Shown here: in pieces, positions 46,436 through 57,689 of the stretch
Position numbering within the stretch: position 1 is the first letter of the stretch
How the letters are laid out: each line of letters starts with the position of its first letter
NCBI RefSeq assembly: GCF_000687475.1
Contig: NC_057319.1
Coordinates: 2,294,001 to 2,358,000 of the forward strand
Direction of reading: 5' to 3'
Source of the DNA: Ustilaginoidea virens
Taxonomy: Eukaryota; Ascomycota; Sordariomycetes; Hypocreales; Clavicipitaceae
Length of the DNA stretch: 64,000 bases
The notes under the pieces: model-generated
What the model saw: only the letters and a program-made list of their open reading frames with translations
What the model was told of the DNA's origin: nothing
Database searches by the model: none
Program-made: the position numbers and the translations under genes

Positions 46436-47485
46436 CTATGCAAAAAGAGACTTGTTGTCAAGTCCATCTTTGGCCGGCCTATTGCCATCACCGGAGCGCA
46501 AACCTAATTCACCCTTCCTTGATAATCTCTCAACATTTTGTTCCATTCGAGCGTCATGCCTAGCCGCTTTTGCTTTTCGGAGATCGGATCGCAGCTGATT
46601 GGGGGAGATGAATTCACGGTTTTCGTAAATGATCGGGCCACCGAACGAGCCTTCCTGAATTACAATAGGCGTCAAGACAAACCGAGGGCCAATTTCAACG
46701 AGTTTAATCTCCGTATTTGCGCCTCCTTTCGCCGTCGAGCCCTTTGACTTATTATCGTCTTCTCCAGGTCCCACTAAGGCACCTTCCTCTTCGCTGATCT
46801 GATAGTTTCGCACCCAGATCTTGCCGTCAGCAATGCTGAAGCCCATTACATGGTCAATGAATGGCTTGGATTTCCGGCTGCCTTGAGGTACGCCGAAAGT
46901 GTGGAGGAACATTTCCTTGATGACTCGCAGATGTGCTTGTTCGTCGAAGGCAGCGTCGAAAGACAGGATCGGGCGAGATCCCTTCAAGCAGTTCCCAGTG
47001 AAATGTAACTCCTCCATGGTATGTACTTTTGTGGAGTGAATTAGCATGGGCAACAGAACAACAGAAGCATGGTGCTTACAATTTTGTAGGTGCATTTTGA
47101 TAGTGGGCCCATTCGGAACTTTGCTCAACCACACGTAGAGGTCTTTGCCTTTTCTGGCCTCGAAAAACAGGACGTTGTTACAGTTGTAGAGTTCGGCGAG
47201 TTCATTGAGTTCGTTCAATTTGGATTTCGAGTCGAATTTGACGTCCTTGCGACCATGTGGTAGCATGGATGCGAGATCGTTTAGCAAATGCCGGTGGCTG
47301 TATAAGTTTAGCAATGGATTCCCAGGAAATATTCAAGAAAGGTTCGGGCCTGAAAGAACTGACCGATAAGTAACGCCACGGGATGAGAGAATCAAGACTC
47401 GTTGTTTGTTCTTCTTGGCGCCACTAATGGCCGGGACGGCTTTAAGCGTATCATTTTTTGACAAAGACTTATAGACTGCCGCCAT
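46436..47485 (-). CDS. BRX1: Ribosome biogenesis protein BRX1 (Brix domain)
   Basis: A nucleolar assembly factor of the 60S ribosomal subunit. Three exons, 47485-47364, 47297-47080 and 47025-46436, give 309 residues. The Brix domain starts with RVLILSSRGVTYRHRHLLNDLASMLPHGRKDVKFDSK and continues through NNVLFFEARKGKDLYVWLSKVPNGPTIKMHLQN-LHTMEELHFTGNCLKGSRPILSFD. It ends around LVEIGPRFVLTPIVIQEGSFGGPIIYENREFISPNQ. A basic, helical tail follows (RSDLRKAKAARHDARMEQ). The first intron splits the Arg codon in VTYRH; the second (54 nt, acceptor AAAAG) rebuilds QNLHTMEE. The start ATG at 47485 gives MAAVYKSLSKND. Confidence 0.94.
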
Positions 47486-48314
47486 GTTTTGTCCGAAAAA
47501 TACTGATAACCGTGATTAAGATGATATCAAGAGGCATTCAAGTTGATCAACCGACGGTATGGGCAAAGACGTTATTGCGGCATTACGGTACAAAAAAATT
47601 ATGACCGACGAGAAGTCATCTAATCGATAAGATACTCTAAAGTTAGCGACTACTTCCTCGCGGAGCCATAACCGGGTATCTTGTTTTTTGGCGGGTCATA
47701 TTAGCTAAGCTAATAATTTGAACAAGGACAACTGAAAGGGCCCATTGGTCACAGGCATGTATGGCTAGGTGCCGAAGTACCTATTACTCCTCGATCTTAT
47801 ACTACCTTAGGTTAGGTACCTATTTATGAGACACCTAACTACTTCGGTACCTTCCTCCTGGTAGTTGACGTACAAAAAGGGTGAAGCAGGCACTGTGAAT
47901 GCATTTCCTTTTTTACTTTCATCCCCTTGCTGAATCGGAGGTGTGGTCAGGAAAAATTCGTTTTCCTGGGCTTCCACTCATTATGTTCCGCACCGCTCGA
48001 AAAATGCCGACTGCATTGAAATATACGATCTGGTAAAGGCAAGATTTTATTAAGGATCCATTCAACTGCAATACGTGAAGAGGAACATTGCCCCTGTCTG
48101 TTCACTAAAGGAATAAGCCCAGATCACCGTTATCATAAGCAAAGAAACTCAAAGCGTTCGCGCCCTCTAATAATCAACAAGACGTCATCACCATTTATCA
48201 TGTCCCCCATTCTGCGCCCAAGGACTCTTCCCATTATTGTCATGTGTTTGTAGAGTAGAGAAAAACGTCAAATTTGCACAAAGCCTGAACGTGAAGTCGC
48301 CTATGGAAGAACAT
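47486..48314. other. Intergenic region, no supported gene
   Basis: This tandem gap separates the Rab gene (stop 48315) from BRX1 (start 47485), both minus. A GGTACC/TTAGGTACC patch lies at 47806-47868. Nothing else is recognised. Confidence 0.5.
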
Positions 48315-49277
<963 letters not shown>

Positions 49278-50697
49278 GGCGGCGGATCTGAGCGTGGAAG
49301 AGAATGGCGGCAAGCAGGGTGAATACGCCTTTTGATCGGTGGTGAATTGCGGAATGGCTAAAGCAGACGGTAGCTGGGATCCTTGATGTGGATGCAGTTG
49401 TGGAGGGGAAGAGATGTTGCTTTGTTGTTGTCGTGGCCAAGGCCAAGGGTCTGGGTCACTCTCTTGTACGTCGCTGTGTCCAGACCGGTCCTGGCGCCCA
49501 ATTCAGGTAGGTACCTAGGTACTTAAAGAGGTACCTAGAAGTAAGGTATCTGGGTCGGTACTTCAAGTTCTTGGCGATTACTTTGACAAACCAATCATAA
49601 CCACTAGCGTCAGGATGTCTTGTCGGGTAAGTACCCGGCTACCTACCTCCTACCTCAGGTAAGTACCTAAGGTAGGTACCTTACCTACCTCTTGAGATTG
49701 ACCTGCAGTATAGAGGAGGTTGGCTACGTTCCTCTTAGTACCAAGATTCCTTCGATACCTGGAGGTAGGCATCTGCTGAGGCAGTACTATACAGAAACAT
49801 TTATGCATATGGCTAGTGAGCCCTAGGCTCTGGCCTCGGATCTTGGTTAGTATCCTCCCTAAAATAGAAGAGATGTCTTAATGCGCATTTCTTTAACGAA
49901 AAGTTACTCCTTAGACTTGTCACAATACTATGCATAAATGAATCACAAAAGAAAAGGTACCTCTCTAGAAATTATCAATACCTAGTGGCTTATTCAAAAA
50001 TACATATGGATAATATAGATACTTACGCAGGTTCCTAAGATATTATTTAAAGCAAACGTACCTGTGTATACACTTCCCTACGTGTAGGTCACATGCATTA
50101 TAAAAGCAATGTGCCTCATTCTTTAAATTAGGTAATTTTATGTAAAGTGACTGCATTAGATTTCCTAAAATATCCGAGGCTCTGATGTAGCCTTCGCGTC
50201 ACTTTCTACGTTAAAGTACTTCTTTGCGTTTTGCATATTCCGCATAAAAACGTTGGAATCCACTTTTAAGTGTCTTATACTCAACGTACCTCTCCACGTA
50301 TAGTTATATGTCATGTGACTTCGTTGGCTGGAGGCGATCGGTATCGGGCTTCTTCGCCACTACATTGAGTAAGTCGCGAACCTATAGTATGAATAAAACC
50401 CCGCACCGTATTCTATCTTATCGGCTGTTTAAAGAAATGACGATTTCACCTTGATTACCTGTAAAACAATGATCAGGGAGAGAACTGGGTCTGCTAAACT
50501 TCGCAAAGAGCAACAACGCTCCCGATGAGAGAGGTAAATACAATCTATCGGATACGCTGTTCTCACCCTGTTTCTATCAAACGCTGCAGTGCCCCACGAT
50601 AAACAGTACAGTCAAGTCGAGCTTTTGTTTGAATATTGACCCGAGCTACAGCTCAGTACTCGAGAAAACCACCGTCTTGGTATCATAACATTGCCTC
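49278..50697. promoter_or_regulatory. Divergent promoter region with repeat patch and AT-rich stretch
   Basis: The start codons of the Rab gene (minus) and the chromodomain gene (plus) face away from each other. A dense patch of GGTACCTA/TACCTACC units lies at 49505-49690. The stretch 49850-50300 is clearly AT-rich compared with the neighbouring genes and carries no frame of interest. Confidence 0.5.
49505..49690. repeat. Dense GGTACCTA/TACCTACC repeat patch
   Basis: Short palindromic-looking units (GGTACCT, TAGGTACC, TACCTACC) fill nearly 190 bases in the leader or promoter of the Rab gene. The same units recur near 13178-13202, 33612-33690, 33882-33922 and 47806-47868, always outside coding exons. 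Confidence 0.75.
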
Positions 50698-53600
50698 ATG
50701 GCATCAGGCTCCTCATCTCACCTTGAACTCAAAAAAAAGGCCGACGACGACGACGACGATGATATCCCTCGCTCTTCATCATCCAGCCCCCAACAATCTG
50801 AGCAAGGAGCTGAGTGGCTCGTGACAAGAATACTGGCAGAGGCCAGTATTAAAGGTGTAACAAAATATCTTTTAGAATGGGAGGGATTCGAACTGAAGGA
50901 AGCGACCTGGGAGCCAGCTTGTAATTTAAGTGAACAGCTGCTCGCCGACTGGAGAGCTGGAATCGGACGGGTTGGCAAGACAGCGCCGGGCTTTAAGATC
51001 AGCCATTGGAGAGAAGCTGTCAACGCTGACATTCGCGCAAAATATGCAAAACACTCGGCAAGGAATCGGAAGCTTATTCAATCAGGTTTAGAGCCTCAGC
51101 CGCCCGAAGGCACGTTGCGGGATTGGATGAATGATATAGAGGGCCCTTCTGAGGATGGCCTGGATGATACAAACGATAAGCGTGACCAGCCAGAAAGCTT
51201 TGCTTACAATGATTCCACGATTGGCAATTCAGCTTCCCCCGAAATCGGATCAGCGAGAAACGAGACACCCGTTGTCATGGACAAACCCGCTAAGGAGTCT
51301 GTTGACAAAATCTTCGACACTCGTCAAAAAGAAGTAGCACATGTTGAAGGCCTAAACCATCTGGATACAGGCAGCAACGACAAACGAATCGACAGACTAC
51401 GCATTTCCAGTTGCCTGCCTTTCTTCAAGACATTGGCGAAGTCACCAGTCGGAGCGGGCAAGGAGTCTAGGAAGACAATCCAAAAGCAAGATGGAATGAG
51501 AACGCCGCACACGGCACAGGATACTCATATCGACGTTCCAAACGCATCAAAAGCCTCATCAAGACCAGCCTCAGGTGAGGGTACAGCTGACAACATGGCG
51601 TTGACTGTGAACGTGTTTGTTGGTGGGAAGAAACGGCGAGCAAGCAGCTCTTTGGTTGATGCCCTCTCTGATCCTACGAGGCATCAACAGTTCTTGACGT
51701 TTCGTAAGAGGCGGTTGGTTGAGAAAGCTTTGAGGGATGGAGAAGGTTGTAGACCGCCAGGTGAACCAAGTCGAGCCTTCGCAACGCTGCCAGGCTCTGA
51801 AGCTACTACTACATCGCCGGGTACGGCTCTGGAGGCCAATCGTTCGGGTCAACCAGATGCAGACCCTTCTTTCTTGCCTCTGGCAATCGCCACCCAAAAA
51901 CTAAAGAAGAGGGTCCGCTGGGCGGATGATCTTTACCAGACATTTGACAGTCTCTTCGTGTCGGATGAAAAGAGCGTTGGGCATGTCGACATGCCACCTA
52001 CCTTTGGAATGAACAATGCGGATACTGACAGCTGTTCTGACTCGACTATTCGACCTTTAGCTGCTTTCAACTCTCAGCAAAGAACCAAAATGTGCTATTT
52101 CGGTCCGGGTGAAGAATTTTGTGCCAAAGTTGAGTTTTCTTCACTGCCAGTGAATGAGAGCGACCCATGGGTTCAATGGTTCAAAGATAACGACCGGCTG
52201 TTATTCTCCCATTTTTGCTCTCTCACAGATCTAATGTCACAGTTGGGATGCAACACTCTTCAAGATGCAAGTACCTGTCAAGGCACACTGTTATCGAGCG
52301 GACTGGATCAGAAGGTGATGGAGTCTGTGGGTGAACGACTCCGAGTAGGACAACTTGCTGTCACATGCCACCAATCGAATTTCTATGTTGCCGTTTTCCC
52401 TCCTGAAGCTTCGCCTGGATTTGATACTCTGAACGGTAACACCGCGTTGCGGCAAACGGCGGCGCACCTCAATTACTCAATACTTCAGCCTAGTCCGCCT
52501 TTCCCACTTTCTATGCTGGCTCCGGTGCCGTCTGTTGTTCAACAAGGAAAGGCCCTTAGCGCCTTTAATCTGTGTCTTGGACGCCCATTTGAAAAACTGT
52601 TCCCAAACGGACAAAATGGGCCTCCTCAAAATTTTTTCTTCATGTTTACTCAGGCTGCCTATCGTGAAGCAACGATACTGGCTGGGTGGTTACGTGAAGT
52701 AGACAATAATTGCACAATCAGGACTAGCTTTTCCCCAGGGCAGTGGTCTGAATTCGGGACGCTCGATAGAGGGATTGTGATACTGCATGAAGATTCACTA
52801 TGGCTACTTCGGACAGTTCCAAAGGTATCGACTATTCTGCATGGGAACCCTGTCAACATTGACTTCTATATCTTCTCTACCTCTGGGGGGCCCTCATCAT
52901 TAGACGATAAAAGTGCAGCCTCGGTCTGCAGGAACTACCAGTTACGTCAAGCATTCCAGTACGGGATAGTCGTTTTCATTACCCCAAGTTTTCTGGTTTC
53001 CCAGCCAGAACAAGCATACAACTTTGCCAAATTTTTCTGGAAGAACTACACCATGAATAGCTCCATATACCGCCCGGGAAAATTGGCGTTTTGTTCGGAC
53101 ATTCTGGGTTGGTTGCTAGACTTGGCCATGGAAAAGGCTGCGAAAGCGCCAAGCGAAGCTGTTGAAGCTCAACAAGAGCACAGAAGAGCCAGTACAGCCA
53201 TGTACAAGTGCTGGAACCTCATTCGTATGATGGTCGACTTTGACAGGGACGAGCTCTGTGAGGACAACCTCATCCTCTATGCTCCCGAGTACTTGGATGG
53301 AAACGATGAACAGAGTTTGGTAAACTGGTTCGGTTCTTGGACGGCACACCACCACCGGTTCAGGAAATTTCTGGTCTTGGGATCAAGCAATCAGACCGAA
53401 GCCAGACTGTCGCGGGACTTGCGACCTGTTCGTTTTGCGGCACTAACCGGAACTGAGACTCGCACGTCTGGTGATATGGGACGCTATCCAGCTGAACCAG
53501 CGTTGCCATCGCAGAAAGAATTGCCATGCTCGGTAAGAAATACTGCGGTTCAGATTCGGAACTTTCTCACGGATGTTGAACAGCAGTCAAAAAATATGTC

Positions 53601-54555
53601 CTATTGTCCCCTGGTTCTATATAGGTACCCGATCTCGTTTTGGGATTCTGATTCCGGCCTCAACTTTGGAGACTTCGTGTCGTTATTCGATGATCAGAAG
53701 ACATGGTTTAACTTTTTTGCCAAGCCCCTATTTGCGACAGCGAAACGTCGTCCGTCAAATGTATTGCTGCCACGCAAAAAAAACACTTACATCGGACTAT
53801 TCTACACACTCGAGAAGGATGGTTCTCAGGAAGTATCCAAGAAGTCGCGGGAACCAAGATGGGCACCCTGGATTGCGGGTTACCGACCTGTAAACTTGCA
53901 ACGTAAACCATGGAAAACCATGGAATTACTTATCTGGGACCCGAAATTGAACGTTCAAGCTTCAGACTCGAGCGAAATATACGAAAGTGAGCTCACAGCT
54001 GCTCAGAGGGAACTTATTAGCTTTGTCAGGGAAAACAGTGGAGAAGAAAAAAGTACGCTTCCATTGGAGCGAGTTTGGCTTGGGCCATTCACCAATACTC
54101 ATGAGGACGGAATGAGTGACCACCTTGATTGCACTTTGTCTTGGGTCGAGAACATCTCTAGCACGATAAGGGAGCGGCTTCCAGTGGACAGCCGCTGGCT
54201 GCTAGCTCAGGGTTGGAAAGAGGTCCATTCTGGGTCGAAACCTCAAGATCCTACCAACCTGCGCCATGTTGCAGAGGCTCGGATGGATCCTTCCGAGTAC
54301 ATTTCACTTCCACTAAGAACAGTTATACCTGCTCCTGAATTCAGAAGCGCTGGTGATGGAGCCGCAGGCAAAAATCATTTCCAGGAAGCAGTCCTGAAGA
54401 ATCAAGGACTGAAACGCATCCCGTTCACTTTCAAGCCGACCTTGACGTGGTACGCAGAGCAACTCAAGAACGGGGGAGGTTTTGAGCACATTATTATTTC
54501 AGAGTGGCAGTCGGTCTTTACGAAGTATAAGATCGTCGATCCAGAGGTTGACTGA
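50698..54555 (+). CDS. Large chromodomain protein (CDP-2/Chp1-like candidate)
   Basis: A single exon encodes 1285 residues. After an acidic, Ser-rich start comes a chromodomain at about 38-88 (EWLVTRILAEAS...KYLLEWEGFELKEATWEP). The aromatic cage positions appear to be Trp40, Trp61 and Phe64, a variant of the Tyr-Trp-Tyr set in HP1 that still could bind methyl-lysine. Residues 100-450 are polar and disordered. From about 450 to the end the protein looks globular with no domain I can name: LFSHFCSLTDLMSQLGC, GIVILHEDSLWLLRTVPKV, WLDLAMEKAAK, MVDFDRDEL, and a C-terminal YAEQLKNGGGFEHI. Large fungal chromodomain proteins include CDP-2 of the Neurospora HCHC complex and Chp1 of fission yeast; the correspondence is a guess. 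The first ATG is at 50698. Confidence 0.75.
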   Translation: MASGSSSHLELKKKADDDDDDDIPRSSSSSPQQSEQGAEWLVTRILAEASIKGVTKYLLEWEGFELKEATWEPACNLSEQLLADWRAGIGRVGKTAPGFKISHWREAVNADIRAKYAKHSARNRKLIQSGLEPQPPEGTLRDWMNDIEGPSEDGLDDTNDKRDQPESFAYNDSTIGNSASPEIGSARNETPVVMDKPAKESVDKIFDTRQKEVAHVEGLNHLDTGSNDKRIDRLRISSCLPFFKTLAKSPVGAGKESRKTIQKQDGMRTPHTAQDTHIDVPNASKASSRPASGEGTADNMALTVNVFVGGKKRRASSSLVDALSDPTRHQQFLTFRKRRLVEKALRDGEGCRPPGEPSRAFATLPGSEATTTSPGTALEANRSGQPDADPSFLPLAIATQKLKKRVRWADDLYQTFDSLFVSDEKSVGHVDMPPTFGMNNADTDSCSDSTIRPLAAFNSQQRTKMCYFGPGEEFCAKVEFSSLPVNESDPWVQWFKDNDRLLFSHFCSLTDLMSQLGCNTLQDASTCQGTLLSSGLDQKVMESVGERLRVGQLAVTCHQSNFYVAVFPPEASPGFDTLNGNTALRQTAAHLNYSILQPSPPFPLSMLAPVPSVVQQGKALSAFNLCLGRPFEKLFPNGQNGPPQNFFFMFTQAAYREATILAGWLREVDNNCTIRTSFSPGQWSEFGTLDRGIVILHEDSLWLLRTVPKVSTILHGNPVNIDFYIFSTSGGPSSLDDKSAASVCRNYQLRQAFQYGIVVFITPSFLVSQPEQAYNFAKFFWKNYTMNSSIYRPGKLAFCSDILGWLLDLAMEKAAKAPSEAVEAQQEHRRASTAMYKCWNLIRMMVDFDRDELCEDNLILYAPEYLDGNDEQSLVNWFGSWTAHHHRFRKFLVLGSSNQTEARLSRDLRPVRFAALTGTETRTSGDMGRYPAEPALPSQKELPCSVRNTAVQIRNFLTDVEQQSKNMSYCPLVLYRYPISFWDSDSGLNFGDFVSLFDDQKTWFNFFAKPLFATAKRRPSNVLLPRKKNTYIGLFYTLEKDGSQEVSKKSREPRWAPWIAGYRPVNLQRKPWKTMELLIWDPKLNVQASDSSEIYESELTAAQRELISFVRENSGEEKSTLPLERVWLGPFTNTHEDGMSDHLDCTLSWVENISSTIRERLPVDSRWLLAQGWKEVHSGSKPQDPTNLRHVAEARMDPSEYISLPLRTVIPAPEFRSAGDGAAGKNHFQEAVLKNQGLKRIPFTFKPTLTWYAEQLKNGGGFEHIIISEWQSVFTKYKIVDPEVD

Positions 54556-54872
54556 GAATCGCGTCTCAGGAGCCTGGTTTATGACTACTTGCAGTGGTGT
54601 GACAGAACTAGCCTGTTGTCTGTCGAAATGCCTTGGGCCGCGGCGGAAATAATTGGGGGTTATGCCGCGAGTATGATATAGTGTTTTATGTATTTACGGA
54701 GAGGCTGGGACGTTATGCCCAGAGCATATATAAAAGGTAGCTTATAGGTAGCTTGTGAAACCCTTTCTCTACTTCGAGATTGCCATGATTGTTTGTTCCA
54801 TCCGTTGGTAACGAGCACTTGGTAGGATAGGGAGTGACCCTTGGCTCCGTGCACCGACAACTTCAACCAAAC
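54556..54872. other. Short convergent intergenic region
   Basis: About 317 bases hold the 3' ends of the chromodomain gene (plus) and PEX33 (minus). Nothing else is seen. Confidence 0.5.
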
Positions 54873-56033
54873 TCATCTCGTAAACGCAGGGAAGTTCCTA
54901 GTGCTTAATAACACACCCTTGATCCGCCTGATGTTGTCTCTGACTTTACGGATCTCATCTTCTGGCTCGTTTCTCTTGAGAGCCCCATAAATATCGTATC
55001 CGCCAACCGAATCCGCAGCCCCACCGTAATAGGTCATTCCATCAAGGTCATCCTGAAAGACATCTAGTACCGTCTTGATATTCTGAAGGCCCTCGCTTTG
55101 TGCTCGGTACTGGTCTCTGAGGACAGATATTGACTTTGATAGACACGCCAGGTTATCGGCATGTCGTTTCGGCGCGGGCTCGTCTTTTTTCGAGGTGGTT
55201 GTGGAACTGGTATCGATTAGTGACGTCTGAGTGCCAACATCGCGGTGGAACAACTCTGCAGGATCCTCTGCGTCGCTGGCATAAGTATCGTCACCCAACC
55301 CTGCCGGGGAGGTGGTGGATGGGAGGACAGATACAGTCTTCTCGAGCTGGGCGATCAAACTTTGCAGCTTATTGGCTGTAACGCGGTGCATTTCTGTTCG
55401 CGCGTCTGTCAGGCTGTCGACCATGGGGCCAGCGAGATATTTGCTCGTGCCGTATAAGAGGGTGGACAAGCCGGCGAAGGCGTAAAGTGTGCTGAAGAGG
55501 CCATCCTTGGTGACCAAGGGCGGTTGCCGCTGTGGCTTGACGAGGAATTCGGGGTACGTAACGATTGGGGGGCGGTCGCTGGTCGTGACGAGCAGTGAAG
55601 GATTTCCCGCGGCAGCTGTCGTCTGCGTATTGCCTGACTGATGGTCGGGGCTCTATAGTTGGTGGATGGAAAAAGGTTAGCGGTGAAGCCGGGTCAGGTA
55701 AAGGCGGCCTTGCCTGGACATGCGACAGACATGAGGTGCTGAATCAGGGTGTTGTTGCTCTGACTGGCCCAAAAGCTTTTCGATATCGTTGCTGCCGATG
55801 CCTTTGGACGTGAGGAACTGTATCTTCTTCTCCCGCGATGCCGACTTTACCGCGTCTTGGGCAAGAAACCGACGGGCAACTTGGAGCTGGTCGTCGTCGT
55901 CGTCGTCGTCGTCGTCGTCTCGATGAGAGGGCTGTATGTTGTTGTCAACAGCCGTCTCGTCTGGAAGGTGCTGTTCACGGGGCGGGGGGTCGACAGCCTG
56001 GCTGGAGTCTTTCCCGGCGTCCGCCTGGGGCAT
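54873..56033 (-). CDS. PEX33: Peroxin Pex14/17 (PEX33), filamentous-fungal peroxisomal import protein
   Basis: A docking-complex component for import of matrix proteins into peroxisomes. Exons 56033-55731 and 55652-54873 give 360 residues. A run of Asp precedes a Pex14-like N-terminal domain (VARRFLAQDAVKSASREKKIQFLTSKGIGSNDIEKLL, about 48-85). Next are the segment PEFLVKPQRQPPLVTKDGLFSTLYAFAGLSTLLYGTSKYLAGPM, which includes a membrane-associated stretch, and a helical or coiled-coil C-terminus (EMHRVTANKLQSLIAQLEKT, LACLSKSISVLRDQYRAQSEGLQNI). Canonical Pex14 has a different C-terminal part, so this fits the Pex14/17 fusion-like peroxin described in Neurospora and Penicillium. The start is the first ATG; the frame is open further upstream (to 56141) across a repeat that would encode R-T-R-T-R. 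Confidence 0.85.
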
Positions 56034-57689
56034 TTTTCGACGAGTTGCTACGGGCAATGAGATGCGCTTGCGCTTGCGAGTGCGAGTGCGGGTGCGAGTG
56101 CGAGTGCCGGGTGGAAATGACGTTGCAGGTTGAAGCTTCAAAGGATGCCCTCATTGCCTCGGCAGAAGAAGAAGCTGAAGCGCGCCATGTACCTTCCGTG
56201 CAACGGACTTATGTACGTAAAAGCGGAGACTCAGCACCCAGAGACCCACCAGAGAGGGCAATCTGGCCGCCGCGCCATGGACAAGACGACCTGGAAAACC
56301 AGAAGGAAGCCGTGCTGGATCGGAACTGCATCTTGCATCTCGGGCCATTCGGTACGAGTACGAGCACAGGCGTCGCTTGGTGACTTTGTCTTTGCGCATC
56401 TTGTCCCACGACCTTGCTAGCCCTCCTTTTCCCTGCGCTCGGGTCTCGGCAACGATTCGATCGGAAGCCGACGACGTGAGGTCATCCCTGCCAACACTCT
56501 TGACCGGCAGAATTCTGTCACCAACCAAAGCAGCAGGCCTTCCCTCTCTGCATTGAGCAACCCGTCGAGGCTAAGCACCGATCGATTCGACTGAAGCAAT
56601 CCCGCCGAAGCAATCCCGCCGAAGCAATCCGCCGCAGCTGGGGATACCGTGCGCTCACGCGCAACCTGCATTGCGCCTGCGGGGTGTCCATCCCAAGAGG
56701 ATCTAGCTACCGTATCAAACACTATTGACCAGGGCCGACAGAAACACCAGATCCGTTGGTCAATGAATGGCAGCGATATAGCGCACCAGTAGCCCGTCAT
56801 CGTCATGTAAGCAGCCTAGTCTTTCCTAGTATGTTTCTCTTCGCTTCCGTCCATCGCCCCTTTGGCTTCCTGCCGTTCTTGCATCATCTCCAACGCAGCG
56901 TACTCCTCAAAAAAACCCCCTCCAGTTCGGGCGTTGAACAACAAGTACTCACGGACTCATGGCCAATTCACCACCACGTATCCCGTCTCGCACATGGCGA
57001 ATTGCTTTGGCCTGCCTTGGGCCTCCGGTCTCGCCACCAACCTGCCAGTCGAAAGGGTGCAGTGAAGGAGGTGTTGCCGGTTTTTTTTTTTTTTCTTTTT
57101 TTTTTTTCCCGGTCGCGAGGCCCTGGTCTGATTCTGGCATCGCTTGCGCTTGAATGCACCACAAGCCGTAGTCACGAATGTCGCTGCATTTGACAAGCTA
57201 AACATGGCAGACTGACTGGCTGACCGACTTGTCGTCACCCCTTGTGCCCTGTGTTACTCGAGCATACACGTGCGCGCGCGTGATCGAACATCAGCTTTCG
57301 ACGCTGCCTGGCCAATTACTCGGGCTACTTCTCTCTTAAGCGCTGTTCGTCTTGCATAATTATCCATCGCCTGGCCTGCGGCACGCTTCCCGGTCCCTGA
57401 GAGTGCTCTTGGACGCCTCAAACTTCACCTCCTTGTCTCCATAAGCATCCTTGTGCCACCTTCAACTTGGTTGTGCTAGTGGCTTGTTCCATTCAAGCAA
57501 GGTGCCTTCTCACCACCGCACCTGGTTCCAACATCACTACATGTCCTTCGGCTTGTTTGTTTGTTTGTTTGTTTGTTTGTTTCGTTCATTCTTCACCCAC
57601 CCTCCTCCCCGCTTGCAAATCAAAAAGATCTATTCCAGACTCTGCACCGTCGTTCCTCTACGTGTTCCTCTGCAAGCGCATATCTGACC
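56034..57689. promoter_or_regulatory. Divergent promoter region with several simple repeats
   Basis: The two starts (PEX33 minus, IES2 plus) share 1.7 kb. Tandem units are: GAGTGC/GAGTGCG at 56064-56107, GAAGCAATCCCGCC (about 2.7 copies) at 56593-56632, a T-rich run at 57081-57109, and (GTTT)n at 57553-57582 just upstream of the IES2 start. Frames here have no domain. Confidence 0.5.
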
